From Mycobacterium marinum (lineage in GTDB: Bacteria; Actinomycetota; Actinomycetes; Mycobacteriales; Mycobacteriaceae), in NCBI RefSeq assembly GCF_003391395.1, contig NZ_CP024190.1:1426001-1490000 (forward strand): 64,000 nucleotides of DNA, read 5' to 3'. This document shows, piece by piece, positions 53,669 to 62,410 of the stretch. Within the stretch, counting starts at the first letter, position 1. Each line of letters starts with the position of its first letter. The translations under genes were made by a program, and so were the position numbers. The notes below the pieces were generated by a model. That model did no database searches, was not told the origin of the DNA, and saw only the letters and a program-made list of their open reading frames with translations.

Positions 53669-53697
53669 ACGCTAACATCTAAATATCGCGATATCAA
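53669..53697 (-). promoter_or_regulatory. pacL1-ctpC promoter with embedded 12-bp palindrome
   Basis: On the minus strand TTGATA (53697-53692), a 17-base spacer and TAGCGT (53674-53669) resemble a SigA promoter about 44 bases before the pacL1 start. The perfect palindrome ATATCGCGATAT (53683-53694) overlaps the -35 and spacer, where a repressor would block polymerase. Such A/T-flanked dyads are typical of ArsR/SmtB-type metal sensors, but no such gene is adjacent. Confidence 0.5.
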
Positions 53698-53740
53698 CAT
53701 GTATTGGGCGTGCCGAGTGCGGCGCTGATCACGCGCCGGA

Positions 53741-54463
53741 TCACAAGACGCGCGACACCTTTTCCATCTCGATCCGGCGCTGCATGGCCGCCGGATCGGG
53801 GTTGGCTACCTGCACCAACGACGCGCCCACGGACAGAATTGCCAACAGGTGATCCACCAACTCACCGGGGCTGGTCCAGGTACCGGTGGACAGCACCCGG
53901 TCGGCCGCCGTCAGGTGCCGCGCCGTCGCCGACTCGGCGCACTCGCGCAGCACTTGCTCGACCGATCGGCCGGCCAGCGCCGGTCCGGGCCGCCGTTCGG
54001 GACTGATCTGGTCGCCGTGCACCCGCACCGAGGTCGCGTAGTCGGTGACGCCCACCGGTAGGTCGGGAGCGGGGCGGCCGAACGGGTCCAGTGACAGCAC
54101 CGCCACCTCGCCGGCCGCGTCCTGCACGGCACTGTCGGCTTCATCGAGGCGCCCCGCGGTGCACAGCGCGACGTCGGCCGCACCGTCGAGCACCACTTCG
54201 GCCCCGATCCACCACACCCCGAACAGCACCGCAGCGGTCTGCCAATGGGCCGGCAGCAGAATCGCGACCCGGCTTTGCGGCCCGGCGGCCAGTTCGTCGC
54301 GCAGCAGGTTGGCGGTCTTGGCGGCCCAGTTGGCCAGTGTCACCGCCGACAGTTCGATGCGCTCGCCGGTGGCATCGTCGTAATAGGTGATTCGGGGGCC
54401 GACGGGATCGGCCCGCAGCATCGGGTCGAGGATCGCCGCGCTGAGCGTGCTCAGTTGATGCAC
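53741..54463 (-). CDS. TIGR03089-family protein (partial adenylate-forming fold)
   Basis: A 240-residue actinobacterial protein (M. tuberculosis Rv3268) resembling only the N-terminal subdomain of AMP-binding enzymes. It has A-N-W-A-A-K-T-A-N-L-L and V-A-I-L-L-P-A-H-W-Q-T-A-A-V-L-F but no S-G-T-T-G phosphate loop, so acyl-adenylation is unlikely. GTG 54463 overlaps the lcp1 stop by 13 bases, indicating coupled translation. Function unknown. Confidence 0.8.
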   Translation of the reverse strand: MHQLSTLSAAILDPMLRADPVGPRITYYDDATGERIELSAVTLANWAAKTANLLRDELAAGPQSRVAILLPAHWQTAAVLFGVWWIGAEVVLDGAADVALCTAGRLDEADSAVQDAAGEVAVLSLDPFGRPAPDLPVGVTDYATSVRVHGDQISPERRPGPALAGRSVEQVLRECAESATARHLTAADRVLSTGTWTSPGELVDHLLAILSVGASLVQVANPDPAAMQRRIEMEKVSRVL

Positions 54464-55908
54464 TCCGGCTGATCTGATCCGGCGGTCAGGATCGGCGACG
54501 GCGGGGGAGCGGTGTCGGAGTACCCGGGGTTGGAGGCATGCGCGGGAGCCATCGCGCCGCCCAGTCCGGAGCCCGGGCCGCTGTAGTCGTTGGACAGCAC
54601 CACCCGAACGGATCCGCTCGGTATCGACGTGTCGGCGACCACCGGTAGGCCGCCCAATTCCTTGGCGACCTGCTGTGCTCCCAGATCGTCGGTGGTGGCG
54701 GCGCGAACCTGGCTGAGCTTGACATGGCCGGCCTCGTTGTTGCCGACCGAACCGGTGGTAAACCCTTTTGCGCTCAACACATCTGACACCGCCGCCGCCA
54801 GTCCGTTGATGTCGGTGTCGTTGACCACGTCGGCGGTGGTCTTGGCGGGCGCGTACGCGAGTTCCGCGGTCTTGCCTTCGTTCTGCTCGTTGAGCAGGCT
54901 GCCGACCCAGTCGGCAACCTGGTGCGGGTCGACGCGGACCACGCTTTGCATGCCGTCGTCGCTCCAGCCGGACCCGTCGAGCACCGGGATGGTGGCGAAG
55001 GCGACGTTGCCGCCGGTCAGCTGTTGTAGCTGTTGGACGAAGTCAATGATGTTCCAGCCGGAAGACAGCACCACCGAGCGCTGCACGGCTTGTTCCAGGC
55101 GCCGCACCGTCGTCGGGCTGGACAGTGTCTTGCCGGAGATGACCCGGTGGGCCAGTGAGGCCATCACCGCTTGCTGACGCACCACCCGGTCCAGGTCGCC
55201 TCGGGGCAGCTCGTGGCGCTGACGCACGAAGGCCAGTGCCTGCGGGCCGGTGAGTTTCTGTCGCCCGGCCGGAAAATCCGCTCCCGAAAGCGGTTCGTAG
55301 ACGGGCCCGTTGAGGCAGACATCGACGCCACCGAGCGCATCGGTGATCAACGCGAAACCCAGCAGGCCGATCTCGGCGTAGTGATCGACGGTGACACCGG
55401 TGAGGTCGGCAACGGTCTTGATCAGCGCCTCGCGACCGGCCTCGGTACCCGCGGCCGCGGCTTCCGCCGCCGAGGCGCCGGCCTGGACCAGGCCGGCCCG
55501 CTTGGTCTCCCTGGTCTGGCCGTAGACGCCGTTGATCTTGGTCTTGCCCAGGCCGGGGGCCTGGACATAGGAATCGCGCGGGATCGATATCGCGGTGGCC
55601 GACCTCCCGTTGTTGGGGATCCGGACCAGGATGATCGTGTCGGTGTTGGTGGCTTCCTCGTCGCCGGCCCGCAGGGTCGCCAATTCCTCGGGCGTCAGCG
55701 GATTGCCGTGGGCATCGGTACGGCTGTCGAGGCCGACCAACAGAATGTCGATCGCTCCGTCGTCGGCGCCGTGTCCCAGCGAGGGTGCGGACATGTGGAA
55801 GATGCCGCCTTCGAAGGACCGGACGTTGGTCCACGCCAAACCGGTGCCCAGGACGACCACGACGGCCAATGCGGTAGCGACCGCACGAACCACACGTTGC
55901 ACAGGCAT
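54451..55908 (-). CDS. lcp1: LytR-CpsA-Psr family arabinogalactan-peptidoglycan ligase Lcp1
   Basis: A 485-residue LCP protein: an N-terminal signal-anchor helix (about residues 8-28), the LCP catalytic domain (about 55-290; D-I-L-L-V-G-L-D-S-R, S-I-P-R-D-S, V-R-Q-R-H and D-L-D-R) and a C-terminal LytR_C domain (about 360-450). It matches M. tuberculosis Rv3267, which joins arabinogalactan to peptidoglycan outside the membrane. A GTG one codon upstream (55911) is an alternative start. It is divergent from rmlD, which makes the rhamnose of the linker it transfers. Confidence 0.93.
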   Translation of the reverse strand: MPVQRVVRAVATALAVVVVLGTGLAWTNVRSFEGGIFHMSAPSLGHGADDGAIDILLVGLDSRTDAHGNPLTPEELATLRAGDEEATNTDTIILVRIPNNGRSATAISIPRDSYVQAPGLGKTKINGVYGQTRETKRAGLVQAGASAAEAAAAGTEAGREALIKTVADLTGVTVDHYAEIGLLGFALITDALGGVDVCLNGPVYEPLSGADFPAGRQKLTGPQALAFVRQRHELPRGDLDRVVRQQAVMASLAHRVISGKTLSSPTTVRRLEQAVQRSVVLSSGWNIIDFVQQLQQLTGGNVAFATIPVLDGSGWSDDGMQSVVRVDPHQVADWVGSLLNEQNEGKTAELAYAPAKTTADVVNDTDINGLAAAVSDVLSAKGFTTGSVGNNEAGHVKLSQVRAATTDDLGAQQVAKELGGLPVVADTSIPSGSVRVVLSNDYSGPGSGLGGAMAPAHASNPGYSDTAPPPSPILTAGSDQPECIN

Positions 55909-55975
55909 CACTGTAGGTTACTTGTGTAACAGCCGCTTTCCTGTTAGCCCGCTCCGGCGTGCCAGACTCGAACGC

Positions 55976-56902
55976 ATGGTTGGCAGGTCAGAGAGGCTGG
56001 TTATCACCGGCGCAGCGGGGCAGCTCGGCGGTGTTTTGGCTGCCCAGGCGGTGCGTGCGGGCCGTGATGTGTTGGCAAAAACGTCATCGGAATGGGACAT
56101 CACCGACGCCGCGGCCACCGGGGAGATCATCGGAACCGGTGATGTCGTGATCAACTGCGCTGCCTACACCGACGTCGACAGCGCGGAAAGTGACGAGGCT
56201 CGCGCCTACGCCGTCAACGCCACCGGCCCGGAAAATCTCGCCAAGGCCTGTGCGCGCGCCGGTGCGGCGTTGATTCACGTCTCCACCGACTACGTATTCG
56301 ATGGTGATCACGCTGATCTGCCCGACGGGGCGCAGCCGCAACCCTACGAGCCCGGCGACAAAACGGCGCCACAGGGCGTGTACGCGCGCAGCAAGTTGGC
56401 CGGTGAGCAGGCGGTGCTGGCGGCCCTGCCCGATGCCGTCGTGGTGCGGTCGGCCTGGGTCTATACCGGCGGGACGGGCAGTGATTTCGTCGCCATCATG
56501 CGCCGACTGGCCGCTGGAGAGGGTCCGGTGGATGTGGTGGACGACCAAACCGGGTCACCGACCTATGTGGCCGACTTGGCGGCCGCGCTGCTGGAAGTGG
56601 CCGATGCCGGCGTGCGCGGGCGCCTGCTGCACGCCGCCAACGGGGGCGCGGTCTCGCGGTTCGGGTTGGCCCGCGCGGTGTTCGAGGAATGCGGCACCGA
56701 TCCGCAGCGGGTGCGCCCGGTCAGCACCGCACAGTTCCCCCGGCCGGCGGTGCGGCCGGGCTACTCCGCGCTGGGCGGGCGGCAGTGGGCCGCAGCAGGC
56801 CTGACTCCGCTGCGTCCGTGGCGCAGTGCCCTGGTCGCCGCGTTGGCCGCGGCTTCGGACCGGGCGTTGGCCGGTCGACCGGTACCCTCGACGAGTGACT
56901 GA
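55976..56902 (+). CDS. rmlD: dTDP-4-dehydrorhamnose reductase
   Basis: A 308-residue short-chain dehydrogenase/reductase that makes dTDP-L-rhamnose. It has an NAD(P) loop G-A-A-G-Q-L-G, S-T-D-Y-V-F-D, and the catalytic Y-A-R-S-K. ATG 55976 fits M. tuberculosis RmlD (Rv3266c); the frame upstream is extension. It is the first gene of the rmlD-wbbL-manB run and overlaps wbbL by eight bases. Confidence 0.95.
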   Translation: MVGRSERLVITGAAGQLGGVLAAQAVRAGRDVLAKTSSEWDITDAAATGEIIGTGDVVINCAAYTDVDSAESDEARAYAVNATGPENLAKACARAGAALIHVSTDYVFDGDHADLPDGAQPQPYEPGDKTAPQGVYARSKLAGEQAVLAALPDAVVVRSAWVYTGGTGSDFVAIMRRLAAGEGPVDVVDDQTGSPTYVADLAAALLEVADAGVRGRLLHAANGGAVSRFGLARAVFEECGTDPQRVRPVSTAQFPRPAVRPGYSALGGRQWAAAGLTPLRPWRSALVAALAAASDRALAGRPVPSTSD

Positions 56903-57779
56903 CGTCCTGCCGGTCGTGGCGGTGACCTACTCGCCGGGCCCCCACTTGGAGCGCTTCTTGGCGTCTTTGTCGCTGGCCACCGACCGTCCGGTAAGTGTGC
57001 TGCTGGCCGACAACGGCTCCACCGACGGAACACCTCAGGCGGCCGTCGAGCGCTACCCCAACGTGCGGATCTTCCACACCGGGGCCAACCTCGGGTACGG
57101 CACCGCGGTGAACCGGGCCGTCGCCCAACTCACCGAACAACCGGAGCCAGACGACTGGCTGATCGTGGCCAACCCGGACGTGCAGTGGGGGCCGGGCAGC
57201 ATCGACGCGCTGCTCGAGGCCGTCGAGCGCTGGCCCCAGGCCGGGGCGTTGGGCCCGCTGATCCGCGATCCCGATGGATCGGTGTACCCGTCGGCGCGCC
57301 ATCTGCCCAGCCTGGTCCGCGGCGGTATGCACGCGGTGCTCGGGCCGGTATGGCCCCGCAATCCCTGGACCAAGGCCTATCGCCAGGAACACCTCGAGCC
57401 CAGCGAACGGCCGGTGGGCTGGCTATCGGGTTCGTGCCTATTGGTGCGCCGCTCCGCGTTCCGCCAGATCGGCGGTTTCGACGAGCGCTACTTCATGTAT
57501 ATGGAAGACGTGGACCTCGGCGACCGGCTGGGCCAGGCTGGCTGGCTCAGCGTCTATGTGCCGTCGGCGGAAGTGCTGCACCACAAAGGCCACTCCACCG
57601 GACGCGATCCGGCGAATCACCTGGCGGCACACCACCGAAGCACCTACATTTTCCTGGCGGATCGCCATGCCGGCTGGTGGCGGGCCCCATTGCGCTGGAC
57701 TTTGCGAGGATCGCTGGCGGTACGCTCCCGTCTGATGGTGCGCAGTTCGCGCCGAAAGCTGGTAGAAGGGCGGCACTGA
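56895..57779 (+). CDS. wbbL: Rhamnosyltransferase WbbL (decaprenyl-PP-GlcNAc linker)
   Basis: A 294-residue GT2 glycosyltransferase: nucleotide-sugar motifs L-A-D-N-G-S-T-D-G-T and A-N-P-D-V-Q-W, and the acceptor segment Y-M-E-D-V-D-L-G-D-R. It adds rhamnose to decaprenyl-PP-GlcNAc, completing the arabinogalactan linker. GTG 56895 overlaps rmlD. It matches the essential M. tuberculosis Rv3265c. Confidence 0.94.
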   Translation: MTDVLPVVAVTYSPGPHLERFLASLSLATDRPVSVLLADNGSTDGTPQAAVERYPNVRIFHTGANLGYGTAVNRAVAQLTEQPEPDDWLIVANPDVQWGPGSIDALLEAVERWPQAGALGPLIRDPDGSVYPSARHLPSLVRGGMHAVLGPVWPRNPWTKAYRQEHLEPSERPVGWLSGSCLLVRRSAFRQIGGFDERYFMYMEDVDLGDRLGQAGWLSVYVPSAEVLHHKGHSTGRDPANHLAAHHRSTYIFLADRHAGWWRAPLRWTLRGSLAVRSRLMVRSSRRKLVEGRH

Positions 57780-57780
57780 C

Positions 57781-58857
57781 TTGGCAACCAACGGCGTCGA
57801 CGCGGTGGTCCTGGTTGGTGGTAAGGGCACCAGGCTGCGCCCGCTCACCCTGTCCGCACCCAAGCCCATGCTGCCCACGGCTGGGCTGCCGTTTCTCACC
57901 CACCTGCTCTCGCGCATCGCCGCGGCGGGGATCGAACACGTGGTGTTGAGCACGTCGTATCAGGCCGGGGTGTTCGAGGCCGAGTTCGGCGACGGATCCA
58001 AGCTGGGCCTGCAGATCGACTACGTCACCGAAGACAAGCCGTTGGGGACCGGTGGCGGCATCGTCAACGTCGCCGGAAAGCTGCACCACGACACCGTGAT
58101 GGTGTTCAACGGCGATGTGCTCTCCGGTGCGGATTTGGGCCAGCTGCTCGACTATCACCACCAGAATCAGGCCGACGTCACCCTGCACCTGGTGCGGGTG
58201 GGCGACCCCCGGGCATTCGGCTGCGTGCCCACCGAGGACGGCCGGGTCACGGCGTTCTTGGAAAAGACGCAGGATCCGCCCACCGACCAGATCAACGCCG
58301 GCTGCTATGTCTTCAAGCGCGAGATCATCGACCGGATTCCCCGGGGCCGTGAGGTATCGGTGGAACGCGAGGTGTTCCCCTCGTTGCTGTCCGACCCCGA
58401 CATCAAGATCTACGGCTACGTCGATGCCACCTACTGGCGGGACATGGGCACGCCGGAGGACTTCGTGCGCGGCTCGGCGGATCTGGTGCGCGGGATCGCG
58501 CCTTCCCCGGCGCTACAGGGCCAGCGTGGCGAACAACTGGTACACGACGGCGCGGCGATTGCTCCCGGCGCGGTGCTGATCGGCGGCACCGTGGTGGGCC
58601 GAGGCGCCGAGATCGGACCCGGTGTCCGGCTGGACGGCGCCGTCATCTTCGATGGCGTCAAAGTCGAGGCGGGCAGTGTGATCGAACGATCGATCATCGG
58701 CTTCGGCGCGCGCATCGGCCCGCGTGCGCTGGTCCGCGACGGCGTGATCGGCGATGGCGCCGACATCGGCGCGCGCTGCGAGTTGCTGCGCGGCGCCCGC
58801 GTCTGGCCGGGCGTCTCCATTCCCGACGGCGGCATCCGCTACTCGTCGGACGTGTGA
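57781..58857 (+). CDS. manB: Mannose-1-phosphate guanylyltransferase (ManB)
   Basis: A 358-residue nucleotidyltransferase with the G-G-K-G-T-R-L-R-P-L-T signature, catalytic F-N-G-D-V region and a C-terminal left-handed beta-helix of hexapeptide repeats (about residues 260-350). It makes GDP-mannose for lipoarabinomannan, PIMs and glycoproteins. It starts at TTG 57781, two bases after the wbbL stop. It corresponds to Rv3264c. Confidence 0.92.
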   Translation: MATNGVDAVVLVGGKGTRLRPLTLSAPKPMLPTAGLPFLTHLLSRIAAAGIEHVVLSTSYQAGVFEAEFGDGSKLGLQIDYVTEDKPLGTGGGIVNVAGKLHHDTVMVFNGDVLSGADLGQLLDYHHQNQADVTLHLVRVGDPRAFGCVPTEDGRVTAFLEKTQDPPTDQINAGCYVFKREIIDRIPRGREVSVEREVFPSLLSDPDIKIYGYVDATYWRDMGTPEDFVRGSADLVRGIAPSPALQGQRGEQLVHDGAAIAPGAVLIGGTVVGRGAEIGPGVRLDGAVIFDGVKVEAGSVIERSIIGFGARIGPRALVRDGVIGDGADIGARCELLRGARVWPGVSIPDGGIRYSSDV

Positions 58858-58860
58858 TCG

Positions 58861-58883
58861 CCGGCCGCCCAGGCTGCGGTCGG
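58861..58883. terminator. Hairpin between convergent manB and Nudix gene
   Basis: CCGGCCGC (58861-58868) and GCGGTCGG (58876-58883) pair over eight positions with one G-U wobble around a 7-base loop. It starts three bases after the manB stop and ends two bases before the Nudix stop. No T-run. Confidence 0.5.
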
Positions 58884-58885
58884 TG

Positions 58886-59434
58886 TCAGGCCCTCTCCGC
58901 CGCGCGGTCGACCAGGTACCGCAGCGCGTGATCGGTGCCTGGCGGCAACGCATCCGGCGGCCACCACTGCAGATCGTCGGATTCCTCGCTTACCGTTATT
59001 TGCGCCCCGGCCGGCGCACGCGCCACGAACTGCAGGTCGAGATGACGTGTCGGCACTCCCAGTGAGCAGGTCACCGGGTGGACATGCACGGCCACCAATT
59101 CGGGGTCGATGAGCAGGTCGTCGATGCCGGATTCTTCGGTCGCTTCCCGCAATGCCGCGGCGACGATGTCATCGTCGTCCTCGCAGTGCCCGCCCAGCTG
59201 CACCCAACGGCCCAGCCGCGGATGCAGGGTGAGCAGCACGTGGCCACGCTCGTCGAGCACCAGCGTCGACGCGGTGATATGACCGGCTTCGCACTCGCGC
59301 AGACACGCATCGGCGCGGGCGTGCAGGAAGGCCAGCACGGCATGACGTAGCGAGTCCTGGGCCGGGTCCGGGGCCCGCCACTGCGACAGCATCGCGATCG
59401 CGGACTCTCGAACACCGACGGGGGCAACCTTCAT
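58886..59434 (-). CDS. Nudix hydrolase
   Basis: A 182-residue Nudix protein. The box G-G-H-C-E-D-D-D-D-I-V-A-A-A-L-R-E-A-T-E-E-S-G-I fits Gx5Ex7REUxEExGU with all metal-binding acids present. Substrate unknown. ATG 59434 overlaps the mamA stop as ATGA, so it is the last gene of the fbiA-fbiB-mamA run. I do not recall a Nudix gene here in M. tuberculosis. Confidence 0.88.
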   Translation of the reverse strand: MKVAPVGVRESAIAMLSQWRAPDPAQDSLRHAVLAFLHARADACLRECEAGHITASTLVLDERGHVLLTLHPRLGRWVQLGGHCEDDDDIVAAALREATEESGIDDLLIDPELVAVHVHPVTCSLGVPTRHLDLQFVARAPAGAQITVSEESDDLQWWPPDALPPGTDHALRYLVDRAAERA

Positions 59435-61017
59435 CGTGATCCCCGTTTGATCCGGCGATCACGCAGCGTCATCCAGGCCGAGCGGCATCGCGCCACGGCG
59501 TCTGGACCCATGTCCAGTTCGCCGATCAGCACATGTCGGTCCACCAGGTCCAGCGCCTTGTCGATCTCATCGGCCTTGAGCAGCAGGTCCAGATCGGTGG
59601 CCAGCTCGGCACCGGCATGGGTAGGCGGGGGAATCGGAAGTAGCTCGGCCTCACGGGGTTCCAGTTCCAAGATGCCTCCTCCGTAGCTGCGGCCCATGAT
59701 CTCGGCGAAGGCGAATGTCACGCTGTTGTGGAACGCCACGGCCAGGGCCGTCGGGTCGACCCGGGGCCCTGCCGTCTTGATCCGGACTCGATGCACCGTG
59801 TCGGTGCTGGTTGCCGCCGCGGAATTGACGCTCAGACGCGGCGTCCGATGGATTTGGCGCAGCATGAACAAATCTGGGACCCACAGCGACGGTGTGCTCC
59901 ACCACGGCTTGCGGATCGAGCACTTGTAGCCCAGGTGGACACCAGCCGCCTCGCCGGCGTCGATGTGCGCGATCAGCGCTGGGTCGGCCGGATCGGCGGG
60001 AGCGTCGAGCAACCAGGTCCGATGATCGGCGGCGATATCGCTTGCCCGGCAGTTCGGGTCGTAGACCAGACCACGCAACTGCGCGCTGCGGGAAACCAGC
60101 GGCACGCAATGTGCCGCCAGCCCCAATTGGTGGGCCACGGTGTCGGTGAAAGTGAAGAAGCTGTTGCGGCCCGTCACGATGCCCACATTCACATCGGCCA
60201 CCGCGCCCAGCCGGATCAGCGCATCGCATTGTTTGAGCGCCCGCATTGTCTGAATTTGACGGGGGTCAAGAAAGTATTTTGTCCACTTCTCATTTTCGTG
60301 CAGCAGCGCGGCCGCGGGCTCGACGTCAAGATCAGCGGTCGCAAGCGCGTCGGCGTCGCCGAGGTTGACCGTGCGGATCTGCGCGGCGTCACTGCCTACG
60401 ACACCACAGAACAAAACAACTTCCTGCAAGACTCCATCGAATACCAACCGGTCGAAGGTCACCAAGGTGATTTCCCGGAACCGGTCCAGCAAGAATTCGC
60501 GTAATTGACCGGCGTAGCCGACCTGAAGCAGTTCGGCGGGTAGCACCAGACCCACTCGTCCGCCGTCGCGCACCACGATGGTGCTCGCCACAACGAACGG
60601 TACCCATGCGTTGGTCAATCTGGTGGGGTTCAGTCCGACCTGTCGCATGAGTTCCAAAGCCGGGTCTCGTTGGTCGGCCGGCCAGTTTCCGAACCTGATG
60701 TAGGGCGGGTTGCCGGCCACCCCGTCCCAGCGGCCGGTCGCTGACTCGTCCAGCCAGGTGAACAGGTTCGTATTGTCGACGGGCGCGAACCGTCGAGCCT
60801 TGGCCGCTTCGTCCGCGATGAGCTCCACACCCCGGGCGCTGCCACTGGCCGCGGCCAGCTCGGCCAGGATCCGGCCGTCGCCGCACGATGGCTCCAGGAT
60901 CTTCGCCCCGGCCCGGCCGACCCAGCGCGCCAGAAATCGGGCTACCGGCGCCGGGGTGTAGTAGCCGCCGCGGACCTTGTCAGCAGACGCGGCGGTCTTG
61001 CCCGCGAACGTCTTCAT
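59431..61017 (-). CDS. mamA: N6-adenine DNA methyltransferase MamA-like
   Basis: A 528-residue adenine-specific methyltransferase: SAM motif I-L-E-P-S-C-G-D-G-R near residues 40-50, catalytic N-P-P-Y near 105, and a C-terminal target-recognition part. It matches M. tuberculosis Rv3263 (MamA), an orphan enzyme that methylates CTGGAG/CTCCAG and alters transcription where sites overlap -10 elements. No restriction gene is adjacent, consistent with an orphan. It lies 28 bases after fbiB. Confidence 0.92.
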   Translation of the reverse strand: MKTFAGKTAASADKVRGGYYTPAPVARFLARWVGRAGAKILEPSCGDGRILAELAAASGSARGVELIADEAAKARRFAPVDNTNLFTWLDESATGRWDGVAGNPPYIRFGNWPADQRDPALELMRQVGLNPTRLTNAWVPFVVASTIVVRDGGRVGLVLPAELLQVGYAGQLREFLLDRFREITLVTFDRLVFDGVLQEVVLFCGVVGSDAAQIRTVNLGDADALATADLDVEPAAALLHENEKWTKYFLDPRQIQTMRALKQCDALIRLGAVADVNVGIVTGRNSFFTFTDTVAHQLGLAAHCVPLVSRSAQLRGLVYDPNCRASDIAADHRTWLLDAPADPADPALIAHIDAGEAAGVHLGYKCSIRKPWWSTPSLWVPDLFMLRQIHRTPRLSVNSAAATSTDTVHRVRIKTAGPRVDPTALAVAFHNSVTFAFAEIMGRSYGGGILELEPREAELLPIPPPTHAGAELATDLDLLLKADEIDKALDLVDRHVLIGELDMGPDAVARCRSAWMTLRDRRIKRGSR

Positions 61018-61045
61018 TGCGCCAAGTATCGTCGCAGTCGTCGGC

Positions 61046-62410
61046 TCACTTGCGGATCAGCAGGTCCCGGGGGTGCACCGGGTCGCGTAACTCGGCCGGC
61101 TGCTGCGCGTAGCCGATCGCGATGGCGCCCAATGGCTCCCAGTCGGCGGGCAGCTGCAACTGTGCGCGCACCAGGTCGGCGGCAAAGATCGTGGAGCCGA
61201 TCCAGCAACTGCCCAGCCCGCGCACCGCCAAAGCCACCAGCAGGGCCTGCACGGCCGCTCCCACCGCGACGGTGAACATAGTGTGCTCGGCTTGGGTGCG
61301 GGCCCCGTCGGGGTAGGTGTGCGCGCCGTCGGGGACCAGCATCGGAATCACGACCTCGGGCGCATCGTAGAGAATCTGACCGCGCGCGACTCGGCGTTCG
61401 ATCGAATCAGCCGACCTGCCGTCGCCGGCGAGGTCGTGGCGCCACTTGTCTTTCATGGCGTCGAGCAACGCAATTCGGGTGGCATGGGATTGCAGCCAGA
61501 CGAACCGCACCGGGCGGGTGTGGTGTGGCGCCGGAGCGGTGAGCGCTTCTGCGACGGCGGCCTCCAGCAGCTGCGGGGGGACCGGCTCGTCAGCGAACTG
61601 CCGGATCGACCGGCGCATCAGTTGGGCTTGTTGGTGGCCCAGCTCGATGGCTTCGGCGGTGCCCAGCCAGAACAAGTCTTCCTCGCCCGGACGTACCAGA
61701 TTCCGGGCGGTTGAGCCGTCGTCGCGCACCGGCAGCCCGCGCACCACGGCCACTGGCATCGCGGTCAGTTTGCCCTTGACCAGATCCGCCGCGGCGGCGA
61801 TTTCGTCGGCGACCGCGATCTCGGTGACGATCAACTCGTTGCCATGCCGGTCGGTGGCGCCCGAATAGTTGTGCAGTACCGAGACGCCGGCGGCGCCGAC
61901 CGCGGCGTCGATCTGGCCGTTGCGCCAGGCGCGGCCCATGGTGTCGGTAATGACCACGGCGACGGTGACACCGAGCCGCTCCCGCAGGCCGGTACGCAGA
62001 GCCGCCGCACTGGCGTCGGGATCGACTGGCAGCAATGCCAATTCAGATCGATCCACGTTGGAGCCGTCCACGCCGGCGGCAGCCTGGACCAGTCCGAGCC
62101 GGCTCTCGGTGATCAGGGTGCGGCCCTTGCGCGCGAGTACCCGCACCGCTTCGTCGTCGACCAACTTGCGGCGCAGCTGATCTCGGGCTTCTTCATCGGC
62201 AGGTGCGGTCACCAACCGGCCCTCGCACTTGGACACCACTTTGCTGGTGACCACGACTACGTCGCCGTCGCGCAACCACGGTGCGGCCGTGGCGATGGCC
62301 GTGCTGAGCTCATCACCGGGGCGGAATTCGGGCAGGTCCTCGACCGGCAAGATCTCGATAGCCGATGCCGTGCCGTGTTCGCCCGTCGGCGGTAGCGCAG
62401 GACCGCTCAC
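61046..62410 (-). CDS. fbiB: Coenzyme F420 gamma-glutamyl ligase / dehydro-F420 reductase FbiB
   Basis: A 454-residue bifunctional enzyme. The N-terminal CofE-like ligase (residues 15-245; V-T-S-K-V-V-S-K, D-T-M-G-R-A-W-R-N-G-Q) adds glutamates to F420. The C-terminal nitroreductase-like FMN domain (about 255-450; R-R-S-I-R-Q-F, G-L-G-S-C-W-I-G-S) reduces dehydro-F420-0. GTG 62410 overlaps fbiA as GTGA. It matches Rv3262. Confidence 0.95.
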   Translation of the reverse strand: MSGPALPPTGEHGTASAIEILPVEDLPEFRPGDELSTAIATAAPWLRDGDVVVVTSKVVSKCEGRLVTAPADEEARDQLRRKLVDDEAVRVLARKGRTLITESRLGLVQAAAGVDGSNVDRSELALLPVDPDASAAALRTGLRERLGVTVAVVITDTMGRAWRNGQIDAAVGAAGVSVLHNYSGATDRHGNELIVTEIAVADEIAAAADLVKGKLTAMPVAVVRGLPVRDDGSTARNLVRPGEEDLFWLGTAEAIELGHQQAQLMRRSIRQFADEPVPPQLLEAAVAEALTAPAPHHTRPVRFVWLQSHATRIALLDAMKDKWRHDLAGDGRSADSIERRVARGQILYDAPEVVIPMLVPDGAHTYPDGARTQAEHTMFTVAVGAAVQALLVALAVRGLGSCWIGSTIFAADLVRAQLQLPADWEPLGAIAIGYAQQPAELRDPVHPRDLLIRK

